From: Bradyrhizobium centrolobii
Lineage (GTDB): Bacteria > Pseudomonadota > Alphaproteobacteria > Rhizobiales > Xanthobacteraceae
Assembly: GCF_001641635.1 (NCBI RefSeq)
Contig: NZ_LUUB01000045.1
Coordinates: 62,001-126,000 of the forward strand
DNA: 64,000 bases
Reading direction: 5' to 3'
Position 1 is the stretch's first letter. Every line of letters begins with the position of its first letter. Made by a program: the position numbers and the translations under genes. Positions 39,535 through 49,002 of the stretch are shown here, one piece after another. Below the pieces are notes generated by a model, which saw only the letters and a program-made list of their open reading frames with translations, ran no database searches and was not told where the DNA came from.

Positions 39535-40335
39535 ATGGCCAAGGACGCGCCCAATGATCGGATGAAGCGCAAGGACTACGAGAAGGAGCTGGAGAAGCTT
39601 CAGGTCGAATTGTGCCACCTTCAGGACTATGTGCGGGAAAACAAGCTCCGGGTCATCGTCCTGTTCGAGGGCCGGGACGCGGCCGGCAAGGGCGGAACGA
39701 TCAAGGCGATCACCGAAAAGGTCAGCCCGCGCGTCTTTCGCGTGGTCGCCCTGCCCGCGCCGTCGGACCGCGAAAAGAGCCAGCTCTTCTTCCAGCGTTA
39801 CATGGAACAATTTCCAGCAGGCGGTGAGATCGTGATCTTCGACCGCAGCTGGTACAACCGCGCCGGCGTCGAATATGTGATGGGCTTCTGCACACCCGCC
39901 GAGCACGAGCGGTTTCTGAACCTGTGCCCCCAGATGGAACAATACGCCATCGATGGCGGCATCATCCTGATCAAGATCTGGCTCGAGGTCGGGATGGACG
40001 AGCAGGAGCGCCGCTTCAACGCCCGCATCGACGATCCCGTGCGGCAATGGAAACTGAGCCCGATGGATCTGGAGTCCTACCGGCGCTGGTACGACTATTC
40101 GCGGGCGCGCGATCTGATGCTGAAGGAGACGAGTACGAAAGAGGCGCCATGGTACATCGTCCGCTCCGACGACAAGCGCCGGGCGCGGCTGAACTGCATC
40201 GCGCATATCCTGGGGGAGATCCCCTACAAGCGCGTCAAGAAAGACAAGATCAAGCTGCCGAAGCGCTCCGACAAGGGGCGCTACAACGACCAGGCCAGCC
40301 TGAACGGAATGAACTTCGTCGCCGAGCGGTACTGA
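39535..40335 (+). CDS. ppk2: Polyphosphate kinase 2 (PPK2 family)
   Basis: A 266-residue protein. Walker A FEGRDAAGKGGT (residues 45-56), Walker B with lid start FDRSWYNRAG (102-111), and W-K-L-S-P-M-D (aspartate-containing) followed by RWYDYSRARD are the PPK2 hallmarks. The enzyme phosphorylates nucleoside diphosphates (or monophosphates in some classes) with polyphosphate in the cytoplasm. The single-domain length fits class I. FixK-type control suggests use when respiration is limited. Followed by a terminator hairpin. Confidence 0.93.
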   Translation: MAKDAPNDRMKRKDYEKELEKLQVELCHLQDYVRENKLRVIVLFEGRDAAGKGGTIKAITEKVSPRVFRVVALPAPSDREKSQLFFQRYMEQFPAGGEIVIFDRSWYNRAGVEYVMGFCTPAEHERFLNLCPQMEQYAIDGGIILIKIWLEVGMDEQERRFNARIDDPVRQWKLSPMDLESYRRWYDYSRARDLMLKETSTKEAPWYIVRSDDKRRARLNCIAHILGEIPYKRVKKDKIKLPKRSDKGRYNDQASLNGMNFVAERY

Positions 40336-40343
40336 GGAGCGAC

Positions 40344-40365
40344 CGGGCCGCGGTGACGCGGCCCG
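40344..40365. terminator. Bidirectional hairpin between ppk2 and the convergent gene
   Basis: CGGGCCGCG pairs with CGCGGCCCG over GTGA, then ATTTG. It serves two converging genes. Confidence 0.7.
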
Positions 40366-40378
40366 ATTTGCAGCGCGC

Positions 40379-40813
40379 TTATTTCAAGCGGATTGTGACG
40401 CCGCCGACTGCGGCCGAGACTTCCGCGCCGACCTTTGGACCGCTGAGCTGCAAGATCACGCCATTGCCGTTCTGCAACTGAACAGCGCCTGCGCCCGCCG
40501 CGACGGCGCCGCCTGCCCCGCCGACCGCGTAGGAACCCTCAATCGATTGCGGTCCCCTCAGGTTGAGGGCGCGGCCGACATACTTGGTGGTCGAGGCGCC
40601 AATCGTGAAGCCGACGCTCATACCGGAGACCGTGAAGGGATATTTCTTGCCCCTGTACAGCAGGACGCCCTCGCCGCCACCGACGCCGACGACGAAGCCG
40701 CCCTTGGTAAAGACGACGGCAACCTGGCCGGTGTCGGCACGCGATGGCGTGGCAAGACCGGCGAATGCCGCGAGCGAGGCGACCAGGACGGCACCGGTGG
40801 CAAGTTTTCTCAT
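40379..40813 (-). CDS. Secreted EipA/DUF1134-like small envelope protein, second copy
   Basis: A 144-residue protein. Signal peptide 1-26 (VLVASLAAFAGLATPSRA-D). Core GGGEGVLLYRGKKYPFTVSG, MSVGFTIGAS, ILQLSGPKVGAEV, parallel to 31450-31920. A FixK-type palindrome lies 117 bases upstream. Function unknown. Confidence 0.65.
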   Translation of the reverse strand: MRKLATGAVLVASLAAFAGLATPSRADTGQVAVVFTKGGFVVGVGGGEGVLLYRGKKYPFTVSGMSVGFTIGASTTKYVGRALNLRGPQSIEGSYAVGGAGGAVAAGAGAVQLQNGNGVILQLSGPKVGAEVSAAVGGVTIRLK

Positions 40814-40929
40814 GACGTTCCTTTCCTTCTGGTTATAGCGGCAAATTGTTGAGCAAGGATCATCGCGAACGCATCCTTGGACATTGCCCGATCCCTTGCA
40901 AAGATGCTGCGTTCGACGTCGGGGGCGCG

Positions 40930-40943
40930 TTGATCCAGGTCAA
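40930..40943 (-). promoter_or_regulatory. FixK-type box TTGATCCAGGTCAA
   Basis: TTGAT-N4-GTCAA, one half degenerate. Upstream of the gene at 40813. Confidence 0.55.
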
Positions 40944-41008
40944 TGGTTGCGCACATTCGGATGGCACCGTCGGCCGCGGCGATAGCGTTCCCGTCGCAAC
41001 CTGCCCTC

Positions 41009-42712
41009 TCAGGCTCCTCCTTGCGCGATGTTGACTCGATCGTCGCCGAGAACGCTGTCGAGCGATCGCAACCACTGGCCGCTGTCGGTCTTCTCTGCCA
41101 GCCCTTCGGCGCGCAACAGGTCGCGCAACTGCGCATGCGCGCCGACGATGCAGAAGGTGACGTGGCGGGAGGCGAGCTCATCGTAGAGGTCGTGCAGCAT
41201 GCGCGCACCGGCCAGATCGATATACGGCGATGCCGAAAGGTCGCAGGCCACCAGCCGGATGCCCGGCGACCTCCGGAGCGCAATCAGGACTGTCTCCAGG
41301 ATCGGCTCGGCATTGATGTAGAGCAGCGAGGCTTCTGGCCGGAACGCGATGACGCCCACGAGTGGCTCAACGCCCTCGTGCCTTGCGCTGTCAGAGTAGC
41401 GGCCGCTGCCGGGCAGCCGGCCGAGAAACGCAACGTTCGGCTGCGAGGCGCGGGCCAGGAGCAGGAAGATCGACGCGATCGACGCCAGCAGGACGCCCTG
41501 GAGGATGCCGAGCAGCAACACGGACACCAAGGCAATCGCCGCGGCGCAGAAGTCGAGCCGGCTGACCTGCCACATCCGCAGCAGCGCGCGGATGTCCACC
41601 AGCCTGTAGACGGCGGCGAAGACGATGGCCGCGAGCACCGCCTTGGGAAGGTTGGTCAATAGCCCCGTGAAGAACAGAAGGCAGAGCCCGAGCGTCACCG
41701 AGCAGATCACCAGAGCCAGCGGCGTGCGCGCGCCCGCGCTGTCATTGACGGCCGATTGCGACAGGCCGCCGGCGACAGGATAGCCGTGGCCGAAGGCGGC
41801 GGCGAGGTTCGCGGCCCCCAGCCCGAGAAACTCCTGTCGCACGTCGAGCGGATAGCCATGCTTGGCGGCAAAGCTCCGCGCCGCCGAAACACCTTCGATA
41901 TAGGCCAGCAGCACGCATCCGGCGGCGAGCGGAAAGAGATCATCGAACTCCAAGAGACCGAATGTCGGCAGCGCCAGCGCCGGTAACCCTTCCGGTATCT
42001 TGCCGGTAATGGGCACACCGAGGGCCGGAAGACCAAGCAGCGTTGCAACCAGGATCGCCAGCGCCACGATGGTGATGCCGACCGGCTTTCCCGGCAGAAG
42101 CCGCTCGCCGAGCAGGAGCAGCAGCAGCGCGACCGCGCCGATCGTCAGCACAAGCGGGTCGATATGCCCGAGCTGCCCAGCGAGCTTAATGGCGCGGTCG
42201 AAGAAATTGTGGCCGCCGCCGGCGACGCCCAAGAGGCTCGGCAACTGGCTCATGATGATGGTGAGCCCGGCACCGGCCTTGAAGCCGACCAATATGCTGT
42301 CGCTGACGAGGCGAACGAGCACGCTGAGCCTGAACAGCCAGGCGATGAAACACAGCACCGCCACGGCAAAGGCCGCAAGGCTTGCGATCTGCGCATAGCG
42401 CACCGTATCCCCGCCGGCAAGCGCGCCGACGGTGGCAGCGATCATCAAGGAGATCGCCGAGGTCGGGCCGATTGCGAGCTGCCGCGACGACCCAAGCAAG
42501 GCATAGCCGATGCCGCCGAGCATGTAGCCGTATGCACCGACCTGCGGCGGCAGGCCTGCCAGCGCCGCATAGGCGAGCGAGACCGGAATGGCGTAAGCGG
42601 CGAGCGTAATCCCGGCGATCGCGTCGGACGGTAGCCACTCGCGGCGATAGGCGGCGAGCCAGCCGGCCGGCGGAAAGAACCGCGTCCAGCCGGGCTCGGA
42701 GGGTGCACTCAT
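41009..42712 (-). CDS. SulP-family anion transporter with STAS domain
   Basis: A 567-residue protein; start 42712 overlaps the DUF1275 gene end (ATGA). Ten or more membrane helices with the SulP signature LAAYAIPVSLAYAALAGLPP near residue 35 and GPTSAISLMIAATVGALAGG. The cytoplasmic end carries a STAS domain (VACDLSASPYIDLAGARML). It transports sulfate, bicarbonate or carboxylates; the substrate cannot be told from sequence. Confidence 0.9.
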   Translation of the reverse strand: MSAPSEPGWTRFFPPAGWLAAYRREWLPSDAIAGITLAAYAIPVSLAYAALAGLPPQVGAYGYMLGGIGYALLGSSRQLAIGPTSAISLMIAATVGALAGGDTVRYAQIASLAAFAVAVLCFIAWLFRLSVLVRLVSDSILVGFKAGAGLTIIMSQLPSLLGVAGGGHNFFDRAIKLAGQLGHIDPLVLTIGAVALLLLLLGERLLPGKPVGITIVALAILVATLLGLPALGVPITGKIPEGLPALALPTFGLLEFDDLFPLAAGCVLLAYIEGVSAARSFAAKHGYPLDVRQEFLGLGAANLAAAFGHGYPVAGGLSQSAVNDSAGARTPLALVICSVTLGLCLLFFTGLLTNLPKAVLAAIVFAAVYRLVDIRALLRMWQVSRLDFCAAAIALVSVLLLGILQGVLLASIASIFLLLARASQPNVAFLGRLPGSGRYSDSARHEGVEPLVGVIAFRPEASLLYINAEPILETVLIALRRSPGIRLVACDLSASPYIDLAGARMLHDLYDELASRHVTFCIVGAHAQLRDLLRAEGLAEKTDSGQWLRSLDSVLGDDRVNIAQGGA

Positions 42713-43392
42713 CGCGGCTCCTCCTGGCGCGGAGCCTCGCAACGCAGCAACACGATCAACAGCGCGATCACGGGAATGCCGAGCGCGAGATCGGGAATGT
42801 TCTTGGTGGCGAAGGCGCCCACGGCCACTCCGAGACCGAACGCAATGCACAGTGCCGTGAGTATGCCGGAGCGGCGAAGCGTTCCGAGCTGGGGGCCTCC
42901 GAACGTCGCGGCGAAAAGCGCTTCGATCGCCTGACGCATATTCCCGGTAATCATCACCGTGCTGCAGGCCACTCCCTCGACCTTGGTGAAGACCGCAGGC
43001 TGCATCGCGGCGACGAGCGAGATGCCCAGCGTGCCCGCGAGGTCCGGCAGGCGGTTATGCAGAATGCCGATCGCGACCAGAAGCACGATCTCGATCAGCG
43101 TGCTGATCGCGGGGGTACGTTCGCCGGTGACGCGGCGTAACCATGCCGCGATGACGATGCCCACGGCAAAGGCGAGGATCGGCGCGAGGAAATGCAGCGC
43201 CTCTTCCCACTCGCCCACAATGCCGTGAACCCAGAGCAGGACCAGGTTCGCCGTCTGGGCATTGGCCATCACGCCGTGAATCATCCAGGTGTAGGCATCG
43301 AGATAGCCTCCTGCGAAGGCAAGCAAGAGCACCACTTCGACCGTTTGGTCACGATGCACGGACGAACCGGCGGCGATATCCAGAGAGCTCAT
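42709..43392 (-). CDS. DUF1275 (YoaK-like) membrane protein
   Basis: A 227-residue protein with six hydrophobic segments. LAFAGGYLDAYTWMIHG and ANAQTANLVLLWV are the DUF1275 signature, MITGNMRQ the second conserved block. It is the first gene of the pair with the SulP transporter. A FixK-type box lies 67 bp upstream. Function unknown. Confidence 0.88.
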   Translation of the reverse strand: MSSLDIAAGSSVHRDQTVEVVLLLAFAGGYLDAYTWMIHGVMANAQTANLVLLWVHGIVGEWEEALHFLAPILAFAVGIVIAAWLRRVTGERTPAISTLIEIVLLVAIGILHNRLPDLAGTLGISLVAAMQPAVFTKVEGVACSTVMITGNMRQAIEALFAATFGGPQLGTLRRSGILTALCIAFGLGVAVGAFATKNIPDLALGIPVIALLIVLLRCEAPRQEEPR

Positions 43393-43458
43393 GTCCAGCG
43401 CGTCGATTGTCGCAGATGCAGCATCCGCTCATAGGCGACTTCCGGTCGCCAGCGAGGG

Positions 43459-43472
43459 TTGATCTGGATCAA
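43459..43472. promoter_or_regulatory. FixK-type box TTGATCTGGATCAA between divergent operons
   Basis: A perfect site, 67 bp upstream of 43392 (minus) and 58 bp upstream of 43530 (plus). Likely controls both. Confidence 0.75.
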
Positions 43473-43529
43473 GCAATCCCCGGTCCATGCAGATCAAATC
43501 CGCCGCAATGCGCCGGGGGAAATGCGCCC

Positions 43530-45218
43530 ATGGACACCGTCAGGTGGATCATCACCATCGCACCGGAGATCTTCCTGCTGCTGGCGATTGCGATCGGCAC
43601 CATTCTCGGCCGCATGCGAATTCACGGGATTTCGATCGGCACCACCACCTGCATCCTGATCGTCGCCGTGCTGATCGGGCAACTCGGCAACTTCACCTTC
43701 CCGCCGATACTCAGGACGATCCTGTTCAGCCTCTTCGTCTTCACCATCGGCTACCGGTCCGGGCCGGAATTCTTCGCCTCCTTGCGCTTCCGGACCCTGG
43801 CGCAGGTTGTCCTGGCGCTGGTGATCGGAGGCACCGGGCTCGCCCTTGTGCTCTTCTTCGCCTCTTCGTTCAAACTCGATCCGGGGACCGCCGCAGGCCT
43901 CACCGCCGGCGCGCTGACACAGTCGTCCGTGATCGGCACCGCGTCGGGCGCGCTGGCGCAGCTCGGCCTGCCGAAGGCTGCACTGGAGCAGCAGGAAGCC
44001 AACATCGCAGCCGGCTATGCCGTGACTTATGTGCTCGGCTACATCCTCACACTGTTGTTCGTTCCGTTCGTCGCACCACGGCTGATGCAGGTCGATCTGA
44101 AGATGGAGGCAGCGAAGCTTGAGGTCCAGCTCGCCGGCGGCGCGCCGCCGAAGACCGAGAACTTGTCCTATCGCAAATTCCAGGCCCGCGCCTATCGCGT
44201 TTCGACCGCGGCGGGCCGCAGGATCGAGGCGATCGAAGCGGAGATCGGCCACCGGACCGTCGTAGAGCGGATCGTCCGCCGCGGTGCCGACATCGCGCCG
44301 CATCGGGACACCATGCTCGAGCCGGGCGACGACATCGTCCTGACCGGCCCAACCGCCGGCCTTGTTACGGCAAAGCCGGTCATCGGAACAGAAATCGATG
44401 CCGACGAGCTGCTGCGCAACCTGCCCGGCAACGTGATCGAGGTCCTCGTCGAGAACCGCAGGCTGCACGGCCGCTCGATCAGGGAGGTCGCCGAAATCGT
44501 CGGCGACAATGCGCGCGGCGTCTTTCTCCGTGCCCTCACCCGCATGGGCCGCGAAGTGCCACTTGGCCCCGACACGCGTGTCTATATCGGCGACGTCATG
44601 ACGCTGGTCGGCAGTACCAGCAATATCGCGCGGGCGACGGCGCAGGTCGGACACGCCCTGCATGCAGGCGATCGAACCGACATCGCCTTCCTTGCCGGCG
44701 GCATTGCCGTCGGTCTCCTTGCCGGCCTTGCAAACTTCAAGGTCGGCGCCGTCGCGCGGGCGCTTGGCGGCGGAGGCGGTGCGCTGATCGCGGGCATCGT
44801 CTGCGGCTGGTTGCGGTCGCGCAAGCCGACCATGGGCGCGCTGCCGCCGGCGGCGCAGCAGACGCTGAGCGATCTCGGGCTTGGCGGCTTCATCGCGGCG
44901 ATCGGGCTCGGCAACGGCCTTGCCGCCTGGTCGGCGATCCAGGCGCACGGTCTCCTGCTGGTCGGCATGGGTATCGTCGTCACGCTGATCCCGATGACGG
45001 TGGGAACGCTGTTCGCATACTACGTGCTGCGCATGAATCCGGTCGTGACCTGCGGTGCTCTGGCCGGCGCCATGACGGTCGATGCCGCCGTCACCGGCGC
45101 CTGCGACGTCGCCGGAAGCCAGACGCCGGTGCTCGGCGTCGCCGTACCCTACGCCGTCGGTAACGTTGTGCTGACTGTACTCGGTCCGATCGTGGTGGCC
45201 CGTACGTTCACGGCTTGA
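43530..45218 (+). CDS. AspT/YidE/YbjL-family exchanger
   Basis: A 562-residue protein. Two sets of membrane helices flank cytoplasmic RCK_C-like (TrkA-C) segments (YRVSTAAGRRIEAIEAEIGH; GDDIVLTGPTAGL). LSDLGLGGFIAAIGLGNGLA and GALAGAMTVDAAVTGACD are typical of the AAE (aspartate:alanine exchanger) family. Amino-acid or dicarboxylate exchange can create a proton-motive force without oxygen. Substrate not determinable here. Confidence 0.88.
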   Translation: MDTVRWIITIAPEIFLLLAIAIGTILGRMRIHGISIGTTTCILIVAVLIGQLGNFTFPPILRTILFSLFVFTIGYRSGPEFFASLRFRTLAQVVLALVIGGTGLALVLFFASSFKLDPGTAAGLTAGALTQSSVIGTASGALAQLGLPKAALEQQEANIAAGYAVTYVLGYILTLLFVPFVAPRLMQVDLKMEAAKLEVQLAGGAPPKTENLSYRKFQARAYRVSTAAGRRIEAIEAEIGHRTVVERIVRRGADIAPHRDTMLEPGDDIVLTGPTAGLVTAKPVIGTEIDADELLRNLPGNVIEVLVENRRLHGRSIREVAEIVGDNARGVFLRALTRMGREVPLGPDTRVYIGDVMTLVGSTSNIARATAQVGHALHAGDRTDIAFLAGGIAVGLLAGLANFKVGAVARALGGGGGALIAGIVCGWLRSRKPTMGALPPAAQQTLSDLGLGGFIAAIGLGNGLAAWSAIQAHGLLLVGMGIVVTLIPMTVGTLFAYYVLRMNPVVTCGALAGAMTVDAAVTGACDVAGSQTPVLGVAVPYAVGNVVLTVLGPIVVARTFTA

Positions 45219-45229
45219 AGGAGATCGCG

Positions 45230-46117
45230 ATGCGCTCGCCGCTGACTGCAATCCTCCGGTCCCTCGCAACCGCCCTGCTTCTCGTTGCCACTCTCGGCAC
45301 GCCGGCGCGCGCCGAGGACGAAGTCCGCCTCCAGGAGGAGATCTGGGCGCTGCCGCTGCCCTTACCGATGTTCGCCTATCTGGTCCGCCCGGTCGGCGAC
45401 GGCCCCTTCCCGCTCGTGATCATGAACCACGGCGTCTCGCTCACCCCGACCGACCGCAGCTTCTTTCCTCTGGTGGAATTCCGCGACGCCGCCAAATGGT
45501 TCGCAAAGCGCGGCTATCTCGTGGTGGCGCCGGTCGGCAGCGGATATGGCGCCGCCGCCATCGACATTCCCGAGCGCGCGATTTACGGGCCGTTCTTCTC
45601 CAAGGTCGGCAGGTGTACCAATCCCAATTTCCACGACGCGGGACTTGCGGTCGCGCAGGTCGATCTCTGGATCATCGACTACCTGGCGGCTGAGAAGCGC
45701 ATCATCCCGAAGGACGTGATCGTGGTCGGGCAGTCCGCCGGCGGCTGGGCCTCGATCGCGCTGTCGAGCGTCAACCCGCCTCAGGTGAAGGCCATCATCA
45801 CCTTTGCCGCCGGCCGCGGCGGGCGCGTCGGCGGCAAGCCCAACAACAATTGCGCACCCGACAAGCTGGTCGCGGCCACCGCCGACTTCGGCCGCACCTC
45901 GCGCGTACCGATGCTGTGGATCTACATCGAGAACGACACCTTCTTCGGTCCCGATCTGTCGAAGCGCATGCATCAGGCCTTCACCGCAGCCGGCGGCCGG
46001 GCCGAGTATCACCTGATGCCGCCGTTCGGCAACGACGGCCATTTCTTCATTGGCTCGCCGGATGCGATCCCGCTGTGGTCGCCACTGGTGACGAAGTTTC
46101 TCGACGCGCAGAAATAA
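45230..46117 (+). CDS. Secreted dienelactone-hydrolase-like alpha/beta hydrolase
   Basis: A 295-residue protein. Start 45230 has GAAGGAGA at the right distance. Signal peptide (LATALLLVATLGTPARA-ED). GQSAGGWASIALS carries the nucleophile Ser, GNDGHFF the catalytic His, and YIENDTFFGPD the acid region. Twelve bases behind the exchanger gene, so one operon. Periplasmic esterase; substrate unknown. Confidence 0.8.
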   Translation: MRSPLTAILRSLATALLLVATLGTPARAEDEVRLQEEIWALPLPLPMFAYLVRPVGDGPFPLVIMNHGVSLTPTDRSFFPLVEFRDAAKWFAKRGYLVVAPVGSGYGAAAIDIPERAIYGPFFSKVGRCTNPNFHDAGLAVAQVDLWIIDYLAAEKRIIPKDVIVVGQSAGGWASIALSSVNPPQVKAIITFAAGRGGRVGGKPNNNCAPDKLVAATADFGRTSRVPMLWIYIENDTFFGPDLSKRMHQAFTAAGGRAEYHLMPPFGNDGHFFIGSPDAIPLWSPLVTKFLDAQK

Positions 46118-46139
46118 CCCCGGGTTTGGAGGCAAGATC

Positions 46140-46724
46140 ATGTTCAGTGCTCGTCATTGCCTCTCAGGCCTTCTGGTCCTCGCAATTGCCGCGGTCGCGA
46201 CATCAACCGGCATTTCAGCACGAAAGACCGCGCAGGCCGATAAGCCGGCCGAGGTCGCAACGCGCAGCCAGCGCGAGGCCAAGGACATCACCTTCGGCGA
46301 TTGGCAAAAGCTCTGCTTCAAGGCAGGCGGCGCGCCAACACTGTGCCGGACGTCCATCACCGGCAAATTCCCGACCGGCCAGATGGCCGTGCGCGTCGAC
46401 CTGATCGAGCGCGAGGATGCGCCGACGGCACGGCTGCAATTGTTCGTGCCAGTCGGTATGTATCTGCAGCAGCCTGCCAAGCTGACTGTGGATCAAGGCC
46501 AGCCCTATCGGGTGCCCTATAGCTGGTGCCTCACCAATGCCTGCATCGCAGCCGATGTTGCGGATCCCAAGGCCATCAGGGAGATGGAATCCGGGAAGAC
46601 GCTGACCCTCGAGGTCGTCGATGCGAATCTGCTCGCACTGGCGACCTCGATACCGCTGGCGCAATTTGCGTCCGTCCACAAGGGCGCGCCGGCCAAGATG
46701 CTGGAGCAATATGTCGACGAATGA
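46140..46724 (+). CDS. Invasion-associated locus B (IalB) family protein
   Basis: A 194-residue protein. Signal peptide at 1-26. FGDWQKLCFKAGGAPTLCRT, VGMYLQQPAKLTVDQGQP and CLTNACIAADVAD are IalB blocks with four conserved Cys. Periplasmic in Bartonella and widespread in rhizobia. Third gene of the operon 43530-46724. Confidence 0.9.
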   Translation: MFSARHCLSGLLVLAIAAVATSTGISARKTAQADKPAEVATRSQREAKDITFGDWQKLCFKAGGAPTLCRTSITGKFPTGQMAVRVDLIEREDAPTARLQLFVPVGMYLQQPAKLTVDQGQPYRVPYSWCLTNACIAADVADPKAIREMESGKTLTLEVVDANLLALATSIPLAQFASVHKGAPAKMLEQYVDE

Positions 46725-46739
46725 GTGTCCCTCGTGGCG

Positions 46740-47108
46740 CTATGCCACCGATGCCCGCGCGATCGACTCAATCAGGGATTGCGCTGTGAAAGGCTTGGTC
46801 AGGTAGGCGATGCATCCCGACCCGATCGCGGCGGCACGGTTCGCCGCGCTGTCATTCCCGGTGATGTAGATGACCGGAGCGGTGACGCCTGCCTCCGCCA
46901 GCTTTTGCCGCAGATCGATGCCGGACCTTCCATCGAGATTGATGTCGAGGACGATGCAGATCGCCTCGTCGAAATGGCCGTGATCGAGCAAGGCGCTTGC
47001 GGATTCGAACAGCGTGGTCCCGAAGCCGTGCTCGCGCAGCAGCCTGCTCATGCTAGTCCGCATGGACGGATCGTCATCGACGACAAAAACGGACTCGCGC
47101 GTCGGCAA
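46740..47108 (-). CDS. Single-domain response regulator
   Basis: A 122-residue receiver: acidic pocket VVDDDPSM, phosphoacceptor in IVLDINLDG, Thr in VIYITGND, Lys in YLTKPFT. I chose TTG 47108 because it gives the usual receiver length and GGAAGG lies nine bases upstream; a longer frame from 47219 adds an unlikely N-terminus. No output domain. It may act as a phosphate sink or adaptor with the FixJ-like regulator next door. Confidence 0.75.
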   Translation of the reverse strand: MPTRESVFVVDDDPSMRTSMSRLLREHGFGTTLFESASALLDHGHFDEAICIVLDINLDGRSGIDLRQKLAEAGVTAPVIYITGNDSAANRAAAIGSGCIAYLTKPFTAQSLIESIARASVA

Positions 47109-47303
47109 TATTGTCGGCCTTCCCGAAAGATGGACGAATGCGAGCGCGGTGACGGCAGTCGAATACGAGATACCTGTGGCCTGCTTCACCGGCCGGACGC
47201 CTGTGAAGCTATTGCGCACAGCGCGCGGCGCACTGTCAACACGCTCTGATATTGTCCTTTGGGGCAGTCACATCGCGGAAACTGCATCGCGACGACACAG
47301 CAT

Positions 47304-47927
47304 CTAACGGTCGTTCGCATCGATTATCCCGAGCCGTTCCGCGATCGAAACGAGCTCCGCAAGCGAATGAACCTGCATCTTGTCCATCACCTGGTGGCGG
47401 TGCGCTTTCACCGTGCGTTCGCTCGTGCCGAGCTCATGCGCGATCTGCTTGTTGATCCTGCCGCGCACGATGAGGTCGAACACCTGCCGCTCGCGCTGTG
47501 TCAGCGTGGCGAGATGGGCACGGAAGCTCTCGAGCCTGCCGCGCTGGGCGCGCGCGGTGTCATGGCGCGCCAGCGCGCGCTCGATCGCGTCGATCAACTG
47601 CTCGGAGGAAATCGGCTTGGTTAAGAAGTCCTCCGCGCCGGCCTTGATGGCCTGCACCGTGGTCGGCGTGTCCGCGTGTCCGGTCAGGAATATGATCGGC
47701 AGCGTCGAGCCCGATGCGATCAATCGGGTCTGCAAGTCGGGACCGCTCAGTCCCGGTATCCGCACGTCGAGCAGGATGCATGCTGGCCGGGCGTCGTCAG
47801 GCGCGGCATCCAGCAGGTCTTGCGCCGACGCATAGGTTGCGACGTCGTAGCCGGCGAGCTTCAGCCGGCGCGCAATCGCCGTCCGAAAGGAATCATCATC
47901 ATCGACCACGTGAACAAGGCCGGGCAC
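47304..47927 (-). CDS. FixJ/NarL-family response regulator
   Basis: A 207-residue protein. Receiver with DDDD at 9-12, phosphoacceptor D54, T82 and K104; then a LuxR-type HTH (LTQRERQVFDLIVRGRINKQ ... TSERTVKAHRHQVMDKM). The plan is that of FixJ. No histidine kinase is adjacent, so it is an orphan here. Close to a FixK-like gene, suggesting a FixLJ-FixK-like circuit. Confidence 0.88.
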   Translation of the reverse strand: MPGLVHVVDDDDSFRTAIARRLKLAGYDVATYASAQDLLDAAPDDARPACILLDVRIPGLSGPDLQTRLIASGSTLPIIFLTGHADTPTTVQAIKAGAEDFLTKPISSEQLIDAIERALARHDTARAQRGRLESFRAHLATLTQRERQVFDLIVRGRINKQIAHELGTSERTVKAHRHQVMDKMQVHSLAELVSIAERLGIIDANDR

Positions 47928-48246
47928 GCGTCACCTCTTGCTGAATCACCGGCCACTACCGGAAATCGTGAAACGGGCGGGGTCAAGCCGAAAGGCTCGA
48001 ATATCAAAACATATCCTTCGCAACAGGAAATATCCGGGGCCCGACAACATTTTCTCAATCCGCGCAACAGACGCCCGGCGCACGCGCCGCTGTCCTTTGG
48101 TACAATGAACCTTGGGACAATGGATGAGAATACCGCCTTAGTCGTAAACCAACTTCGGCGGGAGTGGGGCAGCGCGGCGCATTCCTTGCTCTGAGACCTT
48201 CTTTCTTCTGACCGACCAATTCTGCGATGAGCTGAGGAGTTGGCCT
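47928..48246. other. Regulatory intergenic stretch between response regulator and FixK-like gene
   Basis: Divergent starts at 47927 and 48247. No FixK-type palindrome is visible. A FixJ site could lie here but I cannot identify one with confidence. Confidence 0.4.
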
Positions 48247-48930
48247 ATGTTCGTTCGCATCACAACCGATTTCGCACTGCGTCCCAATTCCCTCCGTGAC
48301 CTCGGCATGACCAGCGATTCAAATGCGCTCGTCAGTTTAAGCGAATTTTCCTACAAGAAGGGCACCGAGATCTACGGCGAGAAAGAGCCCGCCGAATATA
48401 TCTACCAGGTCAAGTCTGGTGCAGTGCGCAGCTACAAGCTGCTTTCGGACGGCCGCAGGCAGATCGGCGCCTTTCACCTCACTGGCGACATCTTCGGACT
48501 GGAGAACGGCAGCGAGCACCGGTTCACAACAGAAGCGATCGTCGACACGACCGTGCGCCTCGTCAGACGGCAAAGCCTCGAGATTGTGGCCGAGAGCGAC
48601 GCCATGGTTGCCAGGAATCTGCTCAGCATGACCACAAACAATCTCCAGCACGCGGAAGACCACATGCTGCTGCTCGGCCGCAAGACCTCGCTGGAGCGGG
48701 TCGCGGCCTTCCTGCTCGAGATGGACAAGCGATTGACCGCGTGCGGGGTCATGGCGCTCCCGATGTCGCGGCGCGACATCGCCGACTATCTTGGCCTGAC
48801 GCTCGAAACGGTCTCGCGCGCCCTGTCGCGGCTGCATGAGCTCGGCATCCTCGGTTTTGTCGGTAACACCCAGCGGCAGATCGTGCTCTTGGACCGCCAC
48901 AAGCTTGGGAGCCTCGACCTGCAGTCTTGA
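48247..48930 (+). CDS. fixK: Crp/Fnr-family regulator, FixK-like
   Basis: A 227-residue protein. cNMP-type beta-barrel (GEKEPAEYIYQVKSGAVRSY, residues 44-63), dimer helix ~120-145, and HTH SRRDIADYLGLTLETVSRAL at 174-193. The recognition helix E-x-x-S-R is the one that reads TTGAT half-sites. The N-terminal FNR cysteine cluster is missing, as in FixK. It probably acts on the TTGAT-N4-ATCAA boxes across this cluster. Which FixK paralogue it is cannot be told. Confidence 0.85.
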   Translation: MFVRITTDFALRPNSLRDLGMTSDSNALVSLSEFSYKKGTEIYGEKEPAEYIYQVKSGAVRSYKLLSDGRRQIGAFHLTGDIFGLENGSEHRFTTEAIVDTTVRLVRRQSLEIVAESDAMVARNLLSMTTNNLQHAEDHMLLLGRKTSLERVAAFLLEMDKRLTACGVMALPMSRRDIADYLGLTLETVSRALSRLHELGILGFVGNTQRQIVLLDRHKLGSLDLQS

Positions 48931-49002
48931 ACCCACGAAACAGCGACCGCGGCGCCAGGCACTACCCAGGATGAGCCCGTCCGGTGGAGCGCATGCCCCC
49001 TA

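Noticed and set aside
43494..45269. Minus-strand frame of about 590 codons opposite the AspT-like exchanger
   Set aside because: The plus frame has membrane helices and family motifs; the minus frame is Arg/Asp-rich shadow.
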